NCBI GenBank assembly: GCA_000014925.1
Contig: CP000474.1
Location: 868,001 to 932,000 of the forward strand
From: Paenarthrobacter aurescens TC1
GTDB lineage: Bacteria > Actinomycetota > Actinomycetes > Actinomycetales > Micrococcaceae
Direction of reading: 5' to 3'
DNA length: 64,000 nt
Part shown: piece after piece, positions 50,425 through 58,837 of the stretch
Numbering within the stretch: position 1 is the stretch's first letter
Layout: each line of letters begins with the position of its first letter
Position numbers and translations under genes: made by a program
Notes under the pieces: generated by a model
What the model was told of the DNA's origin: nothing
What the model saw: the letters and a program-made list of their open reading frames with translations, nothing else
Database searches by the model: none

Positions 50425-51459
50425 ATGAACGAATCAAGCCGCGCAACCCAAACAGAACCAGTCCACCTTGGACAGCAGAGGAAGCCGCGTTCCCGCCGCC
50501 CCCTGGGCGTCGCCTTGGCAATGCTTGCCACAGCCGCTTTGGCTCTGACTGGTTGCAGCGCGGACAACGCCGCCAATGCAGGCGGGACGGGCAAGAAGAC
50601 AATCGGTGTTTCGATGCCTGAATTTCATTCCCTCTTTTATGTCGCAGCTGTTGACGGCATGAAGAAGGCCGCTGCTGACGAGGGCTACGAGCTCGTGGTC
50701 CTCAATGCGAATGGCAATTCTTCGCAGCAGGTCAACCAGGTGCAGAACCTGGTGACACAGCAAGTCGGGGCAGTCATCTTTGCCATGCAGGATGCAACAG
50801 CCGGCGCAGCGGGAGTGGCGGAGGCGAAGGGCGCCAATATCCCCGTCATTGCCATCGACCAGCGCCCTCAAGGCGATGTGACCACGTTCATTGGCAGCGA
50901 CAGCGTTAAGGCGTCCACCGAGTTGTGTGACTACCTGGCCAAGCAGATGGGCGGCAAGGGTAACCTCGCCATCATCAAGGGTGTTCTCGGGTCTTCTACG
51001 GAAATTGAGCGTTCCAAGGGATGCGGAAGCATTTTGGAGAAGAACCCGGACATCAAGGTGGTCTCCACTACCAACGCTGACTGGGACGAGAACAAGGCCT
51101 ATAACGTGGCGCAGGACGTGCTGACTGCCAACCCGGAGCTGCAGGCAATCTTCGCGCAAAACGATGGAATGGCCCTCGGTGCTGCCAAGGCCGCAGCCCA
51201 AGCCGGCCGCTCCAACCTCAAGATCGTCAGCGTGGACGGTTTCCCACAGGTTTACGACGCCATCGAGTCCGGACAGGTTTTGGCCACGATGTCGCAGGAA
51301 CCGTATCAAATGGGCGAGCTTGCCGTCCGCACTGCCATCAAAGCCATGAGCGGCGAGGCCGGGTCCATTCAGAAGGAACAGTTGCAGCCCACCGTCCTGG
51401 TCACTAAGGAAAACCTCGAAGAGGCCCGTTCCGCCGGATACTACGGCCCCGCGAAATAG
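50425..51459 (+). CDS. Ribose-type ABC transporter substrate-binding lipoprotein
   Basis: A 344-residue lipoprotein of the RbsB/periplasmic-binding-protein class. Signal peptide with lipobox LALTGC (lipidated Cys near 44), then the type I fold: KTIGVSMPEFHSLFYVAAVDGMKKAA, VNQVQNLVTQQVGAVIF, IFAQNDGMALGAAKAAAQAGRSNLKIVSVDGF. It captures a sugar or polyol outside the membrane. ATG 50425 or the GTG at 50422 may start it; TAAGG precedes both. It is followed by a hairpin and then ATPase and permease genes. LysR and CRP/GlxR boxes lie upstream. Confidence 0.9.
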   Translation: MNESSRATQTEPVHLGQQRKPRSRRPLGVALAMLATAALALTGCSADNAANAGGTGKKTIGVSMPEFHSLFYVAAVDGMKKAAADEGYELVVLNANGNSSQQVNQVQNLVTQQVGAVIFAMQDATAGAAGVAEAKGANIPVIAIDQRPQGDVTTFIGSDSVKASTELCDYLAKQMGGKGNLAIIKGVLGSSTEIERSKGCGSILEKNPDIKVVSTTNADWDENKAYNVAQDVLTANPELQAIFAQNDGMALGAAKAAAQAGRSNLKIVSVDGFPQVYDAIESGQVLATMSQEPYQMGELAVRTAIKAMSGEAGSIQKEQLQPTVLVTKENLEEARSAGYYGPAK

Positions 51460-51463
51460 CAGA

Positions 51464-51498
51464 AGTCCGGCCTGCCCGGAGCTCGGGCAGGCCGGACT
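51464..51498 (+). repeat. Intra-operon stem-loop between binding protein and ATPase genes
   Basis: A perfect 15-bp stem (51464-51478 with 51484-51498) has a 5-base loop and no U tract. It begins 5 bases after the binding-protein stop codon. Such hairpins protect the upstream mRNA end and raise binding protein over membrane components. Confidence 0.7.
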
Positions 51499-51520
51499 CC
51501 ACCAAACTAAGAAGGAAATC

Positions 51521-53050
51521 ATGTCAATCCTGAGCACGGGACCGGCCCCTCTCAACGGAGGATCGCTGACCGAGGAGCCCAACGCCCTCAAGGGCATTGG
51601 CCTCACCAAACAGTACGGCGGCAACACTGTGCTGCATGGAGTGGACATCACCCTGAGAGCAGGCACGGTTCTTGGATTCATCGGGGAAAATGGCGCAGGT
51701 AAATCCACCCTGAGCTCCATACTGGCAGGCATCAAGTCTCCAGATGCCGGAGAGATGTTCCTGAATGGGCTTCCCTACGCCCCTACAGGCCCGGCTTCTG
51801 CGCTAAACAGCGGGGTGGCCATTATTCACCAGGAAATCAAGATGGTCCCGCGGCTAAGCGTTGCCGAAAACATGTTTCTGGGGCGGTGGCCGAAAAAACG
51901 GGGCCGCGTGGACACGACTTCCATGGCTGAGCAAGCCGAGGCAGCCTTGGCCGTTTTGGGAGCCAAGATCAACCCGCGTCGGGCAGTTGCCGGACTCTCC
52001 ATGGCGGCGCAGCAGGAAATAGAGATCGCAAAAGCCATCCTGCGGGATCCGTCCTACGTGATCTTCGACGAACCATCAGCTTCTTTGGGACAGGAGGAAA
52101 CGGAGAAGGTCCTCGATCAAATCCGGGTACTTCGTGACCGGGGTGCGGGCGTCATTTACATCAGCCATCGCCTGGATGAAATTTCGGCTATTGCTGACGA
52201 AATTCTTTGCCTCCGTGATGGGCACAGAGCTATGGCATGGGAGACGGGCGAAGTCAGCAAGGACCAGATGATCCGCGCCATGGTGGGCCGCGAGTTCGTT
52301 TACGCGCACGAAGCTCCGAAGCCGGCTGAGCCGGATGTCGTGTTGGAGGTCAAGAACCTGGCTCGTCAGGGAGTCTTCAGCGATATCTCTTTCTCTGTGC
52401 GCAAGGGGGAGATCCTTGGGCTGTCCGGCCTTGTAGGAGCAGGCCGCACCGAAGTTGTCAGGACCCTTGCCGGTGCCGATCGTGCCGACGCGGGCACCAT
52501 CGCGGTGGACGGCAAGCCCGTGAAGATCAGCAACGTTGCCAGTGCCATTCGACAAGGCATTTTCATGGTTCCTGAGGACCGCAAAGGCCAAGGGCTGAAC
52601 TTGGGCAGGAGCGGAGGAGAGAACATGGTCCTGCCGTGGGAAAAAACGCTGACCCCCAGCGGATTCGTGTCCAACAGGACAGTGAAGCGCGTGGAGCGAG
52701 AGCAGGCCCAGGAGTTGGATATCCGAGGGAACCTGGACATTCCTGTCCTTTTTCTCTCTGGAGGAAACCAGCAGAAAGTCCTGTTGGCGAAGTGGCTGGT
52801 CCGGAAACCAAAGGTCCTCATCCTCGACGAGCCCACGCGTGGAGTGGATGTTGGTGCAAAGGCCGCCATCTATGAAATTGTCCGCAAGCTGGCCGCTTCC
52901 GGGGTGGCCATCATTGTTGTTTCTTCCGAACTCGAAGAGGTTCTCGGCCTCTCGCACCGTGTACTCGTCATGGCGGGAGGGCAGCAGCGCGGAATCCTCA
53001 ACCGCGAGGAAGCCCTCCCGGACCGGGTCATGGAACTCTCAGTGCCCTAG
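51521..53050 (+). CDS. Ribose-type ABC transporter ATP-binding protein (two ATPase domains)
   Basis: A 509-residue RbsA/MglA-type ATPase. The first domain has Walker A GENGAGKST (about 55), signature LSMAAQQEIEIAKAIL and Walker B YVIFDEPSAS. The second has the degenerate loop GLVGAGRTEVVR, signature LSGGNQQKVLLAKWL and LILDEPTRGVDVG. Such uneven pairs are usual in this class. The ATG follows AGAAGGAAATC. It energises uptake with the next gene's permease. Confidence 0.95.
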   Translation: MSILSTGPAPLNGGSLTEEPNALKGIGLTKQYGGNTVLHGVDITLRAGTVLGFIGENGAGKSTLSSILAGIKSPDAGEMFLNGLPYAPTGPASALNSGVAIIHQEIKMVPRLSVAENMFLGRWPKKRGRVDTTSMAEQAEAALAVLGAKINPRRAVAGLSMAAQQEIEIAKAILRDPSYVIFDEPSASLGQEETEKVLDQIRVLRDRGAGVIYISHRLDEISAIADEILCLRDGHRAMAWETGEVSKDQMIRAMVGREFVYAHEAPKPAEPDVVLEVKNLARQGVFSDISFSVRKGEILGLSGLVGAGRTEVVRTLAGADRADAGTIAVDGKPVKISNVASAIRQGIFMVPEDRKGQGLNLGRSGGENMVLPWEKTLTPSGFVSNRTVKRVEREQAQELDIRGNLDIPVLFLSGGNQQKVLLAKWLVRKPKVLILDEPTRGVDVGAKAAIYEIVRKLAASGVAIIVVSSELEEVLGLSHRVLVMAGGQQRGILNREEALPDRVMELSVP

Positions 53051-53085
53051 CGCACCCACAACCTTCACAAAAGAAAGATAAGACT

Positions 53086-54120
53086 GTGCCCTCTACAAAC
53101 ACCGTCGGCCCCAAAGTCGAGCCAGGAGCCCGGGCGAATCCCGCCTCAGGTATTGGCCAGGAGTCAGTGCAAACGAGAATCAAACAGCTCGCCAAGAATA
53201 TTCCGGGGCCAGTGGTAGGGCTTGTGGTCATCTGCATTGCAATGTCGCTGCTCTCGCCCTACTTCCTGACGCCTAACAACCTCATCAACGTCCTTAGCCA
53301 GGTTTCGTACATTGGGATGATGGCAGTAGGCGCTGCCTTGGTCATCATCCTCGGTGGTATTGACCTTTCCGTGGGCTCCACCATGGCATTGTCGTTCATG
53401 GCCACCGCGTTCCTTTACAAGGAAATTGGCTTGCCGTTTTGGCTCGCCATGGTTTGCGGGCTCCTTTTGGGGGCTTTCATTGGCCTGGTGAACGGACTCT
53501 TGGTGACGTTCGGGCACGTCCAGCCATTTATCGCCACGCTGGCAACCATGTTCGCCGGGGCTGGGCTTGCTTTGTACATCACCAACGGAAACCCTGTTAT
53601 CGGCTTCCCTGATTGGTTCCTCGGCCTGTCGCGGACTCGCATGCTCGGAATACCACTGCAGGTGTATCTGATGCTGCTGGTCTTTGTCCTCGCAGCGCTT
53701 TGGTTGCGGTATAGGCCCTCCGGAAGGCAGCTGTATGCCATTGGTGGCAATGAAGAGGTTGCCCGCCTTTCGGGCATCAGCGTGAGGCTTGCCCAAGCGC
53801 GCGTCTATGTCATTGCCGGCTTCCTGGCCGCCTTGGCGGGACTGGCGGTAGGAGCCCGGCTGGATTCAGCGCAGCCAACCGCGGGCAGTGCTTCAGATCT
53901 CCTGAGCGTGATCGCGGCGGTAGTCATCGGCGGGGCCAGCCTGTCGGGCGGTGTTGGTTCGATGTTCAGTACGTTCATAGGGCTGCTCATCATCGGAGTA
54001 CTCAATAACGGGCTCACGCTCCTGAACGTGTCCCCGAATCTCCAGCCTGTGGTGATTGGAGTGGTCATTGTGCTGGCGGTGATCAGCGACCGCGGCAATC
54101 TCCCTCTCAAACGGACCTGA
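53086..54120 (+). CDS. Ribose-type ABC transporter permease
   Basis: A 344-residue RbsC-class permease with about ten membrane segments, after a 35-residue cytoplasmic N-terminus. The family motif VGAALVIILGGIDLSVGSTMAL (about 83-104) and the coupling-loop region GGNEEVARLSGISVRLAQ (about 223-240) are clear. It starts with GTG at 53086, 35 bases after the ATPase stop codon. The operon ends at a hairpin. Confidence 0.94.
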   Translation: MPSTNTVGPKVEPGARANPASGIGQESVQTRIKQLAKNIPGPVVGLVVICIAMSLLSPYFLTPNNLINVLSQVSYIGMMAVGAALVIILGGIDLSVGSTMALSFMATAFLYKEIGLPFWLAMVCGLLLGAFIGLVNGLLVTFGHVQPFIATLATMFAGAGLALYITNGNPVIGFPDWFLGLSRTRMLGIPLQVYLMLLVFVLAALWLRYRPSGRQLYAIGGNEEVARLSGISVRLAQARVYVIAGFLAALAGLAVGARLDSAQPTAGSASDLLSVIAAVVIGGASLSGGVGSMFSTFIGLLIIGVLNNGLTLLNVSPNLQPVVIGVVIVLAVISDRGNLPLKRT

Positions 54121-54138
54121 TGCACCCACTTAACCGGC

Positions 54139-54176
54139 GAAGCTCCCTGCGCGAATTGTGCAGGGAGCTTTCGTTC
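54139..54176 (+). terminator. Terminator of the ABC importer operon
   Basis: AGCTCCCTGC (54141-54150) pairs with GCAGGGAGCT (54160-54169), followed by TTCGTTCG. It lies 20 bases past the permease stop codon. Confidence 0.78.
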
Positions 54177-54265
54177 GCTCACCCAACGGGCTGGGAGGCC
54201 TGCTTCCGGGGCCGCCCGGAAACCGTCCCGGAGAAACCAGGCGATTCCGGGGGCCGGCAACGCTT

Positions 54266-55051
54266 CTAAAGGTCGTTGGGATTGGGCTGGCCGTTCCAGG
54301 CCGTCACACCACCATCTGCCGCAAGGATGTGTCCGTTGATATACGAGGCATCGGACGAGGCCAGGAAGGTGAAGGCCGGTGCTATTTCCTCGGGTGCCGC
54401 TATGCGGCCCAAGGGGATGGAGCGTCCGAACGCCTCCTTCAACCCCGCGGTGGAGTCGAGGTTCTTCTGCAGCAGGGGCGTGAGGACCGGTCCTGGGGCC
54501 ACAGCATTGCAGCGCACACCCCGTTGGGCGTAGTCCACCGCAACGCTGCGCGTGAAGTTGATGACGGCACCCTTCGAGGCGTCGTAGGCGGCGTAGTTGT
54601 AATCCGCGCCGATGCCCGAGACGCTTGCCGTATTGACGATGTTGCCTTGGGACTGGATCAGGTGGGGAAGCGCCGCCCGTGTTGCGTAGAACAAACCGTC
54701 AACGTTGACCTTCATGACGGACCGCCACAGCTCGTTCGATGTAGTTGCTGCGGGGCCGGTCGGAGCGATTCCAGCGTTGTTAACCAAGACATCCAGCGCC
54801 CCTAGTTCTTCCACGCTTTCATTGATGATTGCCTCGATGGCATCGGGATCACCCACGTCGGCGACCTTGAGCGTTATCTGGCCGGACAACACGGAGTTCC
54901 GGTCACGGAACCGTGCCATCGAATCTTCGCTAAGGTCCACTCCGATGACGTTTGCTCCTTCGAGGAGGAACCTCTTGAAGACGGCGGCGCCCAACCCGGA
55001 CCCCGCCCCGGTCACCATGACTGTTTTTCCCAAGAATCGATTCTGATCCAT
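54266..55051 (-). CDS. SDR family oxidoreductase
   Basis: A 261-residue classical short-chain dehydrogenase. VMVTGAGSGLGAAVFKRFL (about 10-28), GVDLSED with the NAD-favouring Asp, NNAGIAPTG, catalytic NTASVSGIG ... NYAAYDASKGAVINF (Ser, Tyr, Lys) and ADGGVTAWNG. The ATG follows GGAGTAGGAC. It is divergent from another SDR; a 6-3-6 palindrome shared with gabD and transketolase lies between them. Confidence 0.9.
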   Translation of the reverse strand: MDQNRFLGKTVMVTGAGSGLGAAVFKRFLLEGANVIGVDLSEDSMARFRDRNSVLSGQITLKVADVGDPDAIEAIINESVEELGALDVLVNNAGIAPTGPAATTSNELWRSVMKVNVDGLFYATRAALPHLIQSQGNIVNTASVSGIGADYNYAAYDASKGAVINFTRSVAVDYAQRGVRCNAVAPGPVLTPLLQKNLDSTAGLKEAFGRSIPLGRIAAPEEIAPAFTFLASSDASYINGHILAADGGVTAWNGQPNPNDL

Positions 55052-55121
55052 GTCCTACTCCATCTTTCATCGAGCCAAGCGCCGTAAAGTCAAGAAACGG
55101 CCGGGCATAATTATCGCAATA

Positions 55122-55136
55122 CAGACAGTTTGTCCG
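55122..55136. promoter_or_regulatory. 6-3-6 palindrome between divergent SDR genes (IclR-type operator, site 3)
   Basis: CAGACA-GTT-TGTCCG. The ten core bases AGACA ... TGTCC are identical to sites 1 and 2. It lies 70 bases before the minus-strand SDR and 57 bases before the plus-strand SDR. Confidence 0.55.
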
Positions 55137-55193
55137 TAGCATAGAAATTAGCGTACTTTACTCGTCAGTCGTTTCGAAGGGATTTCGTTCACC

Positions 55194-55988
55194 ATGAAGA
55201 TTGATCTCAGCGGTAAGACAGCATTGGTTACTGGCTCTTCCCAAGGCATAGGCTTGGCTATTGCCAAGGAGCTGACAAAGTCGGGAGCAACAGTGGTGCT
55301 CAGTGGTCGCAGCCAGGATTCACTGGACAGTGCGGCTGCCGACATTTCCGCACTCGCTGATGTGCGCAAGCCCAGGACCGTCGCGGCGGACCTCGGCACC
55401 AAGCGGGGGGTTGCGGAACTCGTCAGCGAGGCAGGGCAGGTGGACATCCTGGTCAACAATCTCGGTATCTACGAGTCGAAGGATGCCTTGGACATTACGG
55501 ACGAGGACTGGCAGGAGTACCTCGACGTCAACCTGCTCTCCGCTGTTCGACTGACGCGGGCCCTCCTGCCAGCCATGCTTCAGCAAAATTGGGGAAGGGT
55601 TCTTTACCTTGCCAGTGATGCGGCCATTGCCGTCCCCCACGACATGCTGCACTATGGCGTTTCCAAGACCGCCTTGGTAGCTGCGGCCAGGGGCTACGCC
55701 AAGGTTGCCGCAGGCTCTGGCGTCACGGTCAACTCTGTAATTGCCGGGCCAACCAGGACCGATGGTGCAGTCCGCTTCATCCGGGAGAAGTTCGGCCCGG
55801 ATATGCCGTGGGAGGAGGCGGAGGGCAAATTCATGTCTACGGAGCGTTCTGCCTCCCTGATCAGGCGGCTTATCGACCCGCTGGAGATTGCCAACATGGT
55901 GGTCTACCTCAGTTCGCCCCAGGCCTCTGCCACCACGGGAGGCGCCTTGAGGGTCGACGGCGGATATGTCGACTCGATCTTCCCTTAG
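55194..55988 (+). CDS. SDR family oxidoreductase
   Basis: A 264-residue classical short-chain dehydrogenase. VTGSSQGIGLAIAKEL (about 12-27), LSGRSQ favouring NADP, NNLGIYE in place of NNAG, catalytic region YLASDAAIAVPHDMLHYGVSKTAL (Ser, Tyr, Lys) and ATTGGALRVDGGYV. The family with NNLGIYE and an extended loop near GPDMPWEEAEGKF is common among uncharacterised actinobacterial oxidoreductases. ATG 55194 after GAAGGGATTTCGTTCACC. Its stop codon overlaps that of the convergent LLM gene. Confidence 0.88.
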   Translation: MKIDLSGKTALVTGSSQGIGLAIAKELTKSGATVVLSGRSQDSLDSAAADISALADVRKPRTVAADLGTKRGVAELVSEAGQVDILVNNLGIYESKDALDITDEDWQEYLDVNLLSAVRLTRALLPAMLQQNWGRVLYLASDAAIAVPHDMLHYGVSKTALVAAARGYAKVAAGSGVTVNSVIAGPTRTDGAVRFIREKFGPDMPWEEAEGKFMSTERSASLIRRLIDPLEIANMVVYLSSPQASATTGGALRVDGGYVDSIFP

Positions 55989-56944
55989 GAGAAGGCTGGA
56001 AGGACATGTTTCGCCACTTCTTCCAGGGCGTCTTCAATGGGGCGCGTGCTGGGCCGGAAGTTCAATGCCACATGGCCAACGCCGGACTCTTCCAGCTCTC
56101 CGAGGTAGCGGACAAGGGAATTGCGCCCTAAGCGGGCGCCGAAGCGGATCGGCTCGGGCGGCGCCCCGGGATCCTCGGCCAGGTCGACGAGCATGGTTGT
56201 CAGCAAGGGCTTGCCCTGCCCGTCCGGGACTGCATGGTTCCATCGGTTCACAACTGGTTTCATGAGCCCCCCGGGCCGGTGGTAGGTCATGTAGCCATCC
56301 ATGGTGGAGGCGATCCAGTCAGTGGTTTGTTGGGCGCGTCCCACTGCCACCAGCGGGATTGGGTTCTGGGCCGGCGGCGGCAGAACCTTCACGGTATCTT
56401 CGGGATCCGAACTGTCCCGCCATGCCGTCCGGATGGTGTCCACTGACGAACGGAACCGCTCCCCGCGGGACTCGAAATCGGCGTCGAACGCTGGATATTC
56501 GATGGGCCGGTCGCCCGAAGCAACCCCGAGTATAAGGCGGCCTCCAGACAACTGATCGATGGAGGCAGCCATCTTGGCCACGTGCAGTGGATGCCGCAGC
56601 GGCAGGACCACTGCGGCCGTTCCCAACAGAATCGAATCTGTTACCCCGGCCAGATACCCGAGATAGGGGAACGGATCAAACACCTGGCCGGCGTCACCAA
56701 AAGCCGGAACCCAAAGGGGGACGTCGCGAAGCCAGAGGGCCCTGAAGCCCAACTGATCCGCCAGTTCGGCCCGGCGTCGATGGTGGGTCAGGTCCGGAAT
56801 GCCGAACTGAGTGGAGGACTTTGCCCGGCCTTGCCGGGCAAAGTCGTTGTCCAAGGGAAACTCGACGCCGATACTCAAGCCGCTCCGACTGAGGGTCGCC
56901 AGGGCGGGTGATGGAGAGGTTAACGGGGCTGTTGCCAAGGTCAT
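55985..56944 (-). CDS. LLM-class (luciferase-like) flavin-dependent oxidoreductase
   Basis: A 319-residue TIM-barrel flavoprotein that may act as a monooxygenase with FMNH2 or as an F420-dependent dehydrogenase. LADQLGFRALWLRDVPLW, GVTDSILLGTAAVVLPLRHPLHVAKMAASIDQLSGGRLILGVASGD is the family core. ATG 56944 (MTLATAPLTS) preceded by GAAAGACGGTC. The MFS gene ends 19 bases upstream on the same strand, so both may be cotranscribed. The cofactor is not certain. Confidence 0.85.
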   Translation of the reverse strand: MTLATAPLTSPSPALATLSRSGLSIGVEFPLDNDFARQGRAKSSTQFGIPDLTHHRRRAELADQLGFRALWLRDVPLWVPAFGDAGQVFDPFPYLGYLAGVTDSILLGTAAVVLPLRHPLHVAKMAASIDQLSGGRLILGVASGDRPIEYPAFDADFESRGERFRSSVDTIRTAWRDSSDPEDTVKVLPPPAQNPIPLVAVGRAQQTTDWIASTMDGYMTYHRPGGLMKPVVNRWNHAVPDGQGKPLLTTMLVDLAEDPGAPPEPIRFGARLGRNSLVRYLGELEESGVGHVALNFRPSTRPIEDALEEVAKHVLPAFS

Positions 56945-56963
56945 GACCGTCTTTCGTTCGGGG

Positions 56964-58202
56964 CTAGAGCGGAGATCCTGCGAGGGACTGCTTCTCGGAT
57001 GTTGGCTGCACCATGGACTGCTCATCGCCGGACTGCGTCATTCGCTGAGCGGCGCGACGGGCGGCCGTTGCAGCGAACACCATGACGATGAGGCCAAGAA
57101 GTGTGATGGCAGCACCTGCCCAAATGGGGGATGTGTAGCCCAGGCCTGCCGTAATGGTGACGCCGCCTAGCCAGGCTCCCAGGGCGTTGCCCACGTTGAA
57201 TGCGCCGATGTTGGCCCCGGACGCTAGGGTGGGGGCGCTCTTTGCGTACGTCATGACGCGCATCTGCAGCCCGGGGACGGTGGCAAAGCCGAAGCCGCCC
57301 ATGAGTACCAATGACATGATGGCGAGGGGCTGGTTGTCCGCGGTCAAAGCGAACACCACCAGAACTACCAGCAGCACGGACAGGACAACCAGCAAGGCCC
57401 GGTCGACGTTGCGGTCAGCGGCCTTTCCTCCAAGGGCGTTACCCACGAAGAGTCCAACGCCGAAGAGGATCAGCAGCCAAGGTACGGTTGCGGCTGGGAA
57501 GTGCGAGATCTCGGTCAGCGTGAAGGCAATGTAAGTAAAGGCTCCGAACATTCCGCCGTATCCCAGGATGGTGACGGCGATGGACAGCCAAACCTGGCCC
57601 GACTTGAACGCGCTGAGTTCGCCGCGAAGACCTGAGGATGGAGTGGAATCGATGTTTGTGGTGCGCGGCACCAGGGTCAGGATTCCAATCAGGGCAAGAA
57701 TGCCGATGACGCTGATGGCCCAGAAAGTGGAGCGCCAGCCCGCTGCTTGTCCCAGCATGGTGCCGAATGGCACTCCCAGGACGTTGGCAGCGGTCAGGCC
57801 GGTGAACATGATGGCAATGGCAGCGGCCTTCTTGGCGCGGTCCACCATGCCCGCCGCTACCACCGATCCGATACCAAAGAAGGCTCCGTGCGCGAGGGCT
57901 GCAATGATCCGTCCAGCCATCATGGTCCAGTAGTCCGGGGCCAGTGCCGACAGGACGTTTCCTATGACGAAGACTCCGAGGAGTAAGGCAAGGGCCGCCT
58001 TCCGGTCCATGCGTGACATTGCCAGGGTTAGCAGCAATGCCCCAACCACCACGGCCAGGGCGTATCCAGATATCAACCAGCCCGCGGTCGCCTCGCTCAC
58101 GGCGAAATCTGATGCGACCTCGGGTAGAAGTCCCATGATGACGAACTCTGTAAGCCCGATGCCAAAGCCTCCCAAGGCCAAGGCTATTAGCCCAATGGGC
58201 AT
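56964..58202 (-). CDS. MFS transporter, DHA1 type (AraJ/PbuE-like efflux)
   Basis: A 412-residue, 12-TM major facilitator. Start GFGIGLTEFVIMGLLPEVASDF (TM1), motif A-like LTLAMSRMDRKAALALLLG and the TM4-5 stretch GRIIAALAHGAFFGIGSVVAAG are those of sugar/drug efflux DHA1 pumps. The ATG follows TAGGAGATTCTT and a good -10 TATAGT on the minus strand. It is divergent from a MarR regulator; repeats in between look like operators. Confidence 0.9.
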   Translation of the reverse strand: MPIGLIALALGGFGIGLTEFVIMGLLPEVASDFAVSEATAGWLISGYALAVVVGALLLTLAMSRMDRKAALALLLGVFVIGNVLSALAPDYWTMMAGRIIAALAHGAFFGIGSVVAAGMVDRAKKAAAIAIMFTGLTAANVLGVPFGTMLGQAAGWRSTFWAISVIGILALIGILTLVPRTTNIDSTPSSGLRGELSAFKSGQVWLSIAVTILGYGGMFGAFTYIAFTLTEISHFPAATVPWLLILFGVGLFVGNALGGKAADRNVDRALLVVLSVLLVVLVVFALTADNQPLAIMSLVLMGGFGFATVPGLQMRVMTYAKSAPTLASGANIGAFNVGNALGAWLGGVTITAGLGYTSPIWAGAAITLLGLIVMVFAATAARRAAQRMTQSGDEQSMVQPTSEKQSLAGSPL

Positions 58203-58221
58203 AAGAATCTCCTAAAAATAC

Positions 58222-58309
58222 TATACGGAAGAGGATAGTGCGCGTAAGCTGTTAGTTGCAGGCGCTGGCTAATATCCTTGCACAAGAAGATACAGCGCGC
58301 AAGCAACTA
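58222..58309. promoter_or_regulatory. MFS/MarR divergent control region
   Basis: The direct repeat GCGCGYAAGC occurs at 58240-58249 and 58295-58304, and the inverted pair TAGTTGC (58253-58259) and GCAACTA (58303-58309) flanks the span. The minus-strand -10 TATAGT (near 58220-58225) has a weak TTACGC -35 16 bases upstream that overlaps the first repeat. This is where a MarR dimer would block the MFS promoter. Confidence 0.45.
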
Positions 58310-58350
58310 CTTTTGCCGTCGCATGGACGGCGCGAACGAAAGGTTGTCCC

Positions 58351-58809
58351 GTGAGCATCGAAGATGACGCCCTGGAAGTACGGGCCCGAGGTTGGCGAAC
58401 CCTGGCCGCTTTGCACGGCCTCATTGAGGGTGAACTCGAGCAGGCACTCCAGGCAGAGGCAGGCTTGTCCGTGGTCGAATATACGGTTCTCGACGCACTT
58501 GCCAGGCAGGATGGCTGGCATATGAGAATGCAGCAATTGGCGCGGGCAACTGCGCTCTCGCCCAGCGCAACGACGCGCCTCGTGAATCGGCTGGAGGGCC
58601 GAGGGCTACTTCAGCGGATTCTGTGCTCAGACGACAGACGCGGTATCTACACCGAGCTCACAAGCGAGGGGAGCGAGCTGCTCATTTCAGCCCGCCCCGC
58701 TCACGACATCGCGCTTGAACAGGCGTTGGCAACGGCCGAGGAAACCGCAGAACTCGCTTCGCTCGTGCGGGCACTGCCTCAGCTGTCCACGGCTGTCCAA
58801 ATCCGGTAA
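58351..58809 (+). CDS. MarR-family transcriptional regulator
   Basis: A 152-residue winged-helix repressor. AGLSVVEYTVLDALARQDGWHMRMQQLARATALSPSATTRLVNRLEGRGLLQRILCSDDRRGIYTELTSEG (about 38-108) is the complete MarR core. It starts with GTG 58351 after AAAGG. Divergent from the MFS efflux gene, which it probably represses until an efflux substrate binds. Convergent with the PucR gene, 28 bases apart. Confidence 0.92.
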   Translation: MSIEDDALEVRARGWRTLAALHGLIEGELEQALQAEAGLSVVEYTVLDALARQDGWHMRMQQLARATALSPSATTRLVNRLEGRGLLQRILCSDDRRGIYTELTSEGSELLISARPAHDIALEQALATAEETAELASLVRALPQLSTAVQIR

Positions 58810-58837
58810 GGCAAAACCACAGTTGGGTGCCGGAAGC

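Noticed and set aside
36845..58809. Integrative element or transposon carrying the catabolic block
   Set aside because: No integrase, transposase, attachment-site duplication or terminal inverted repeat was seen. Only an accessory character can be argued.
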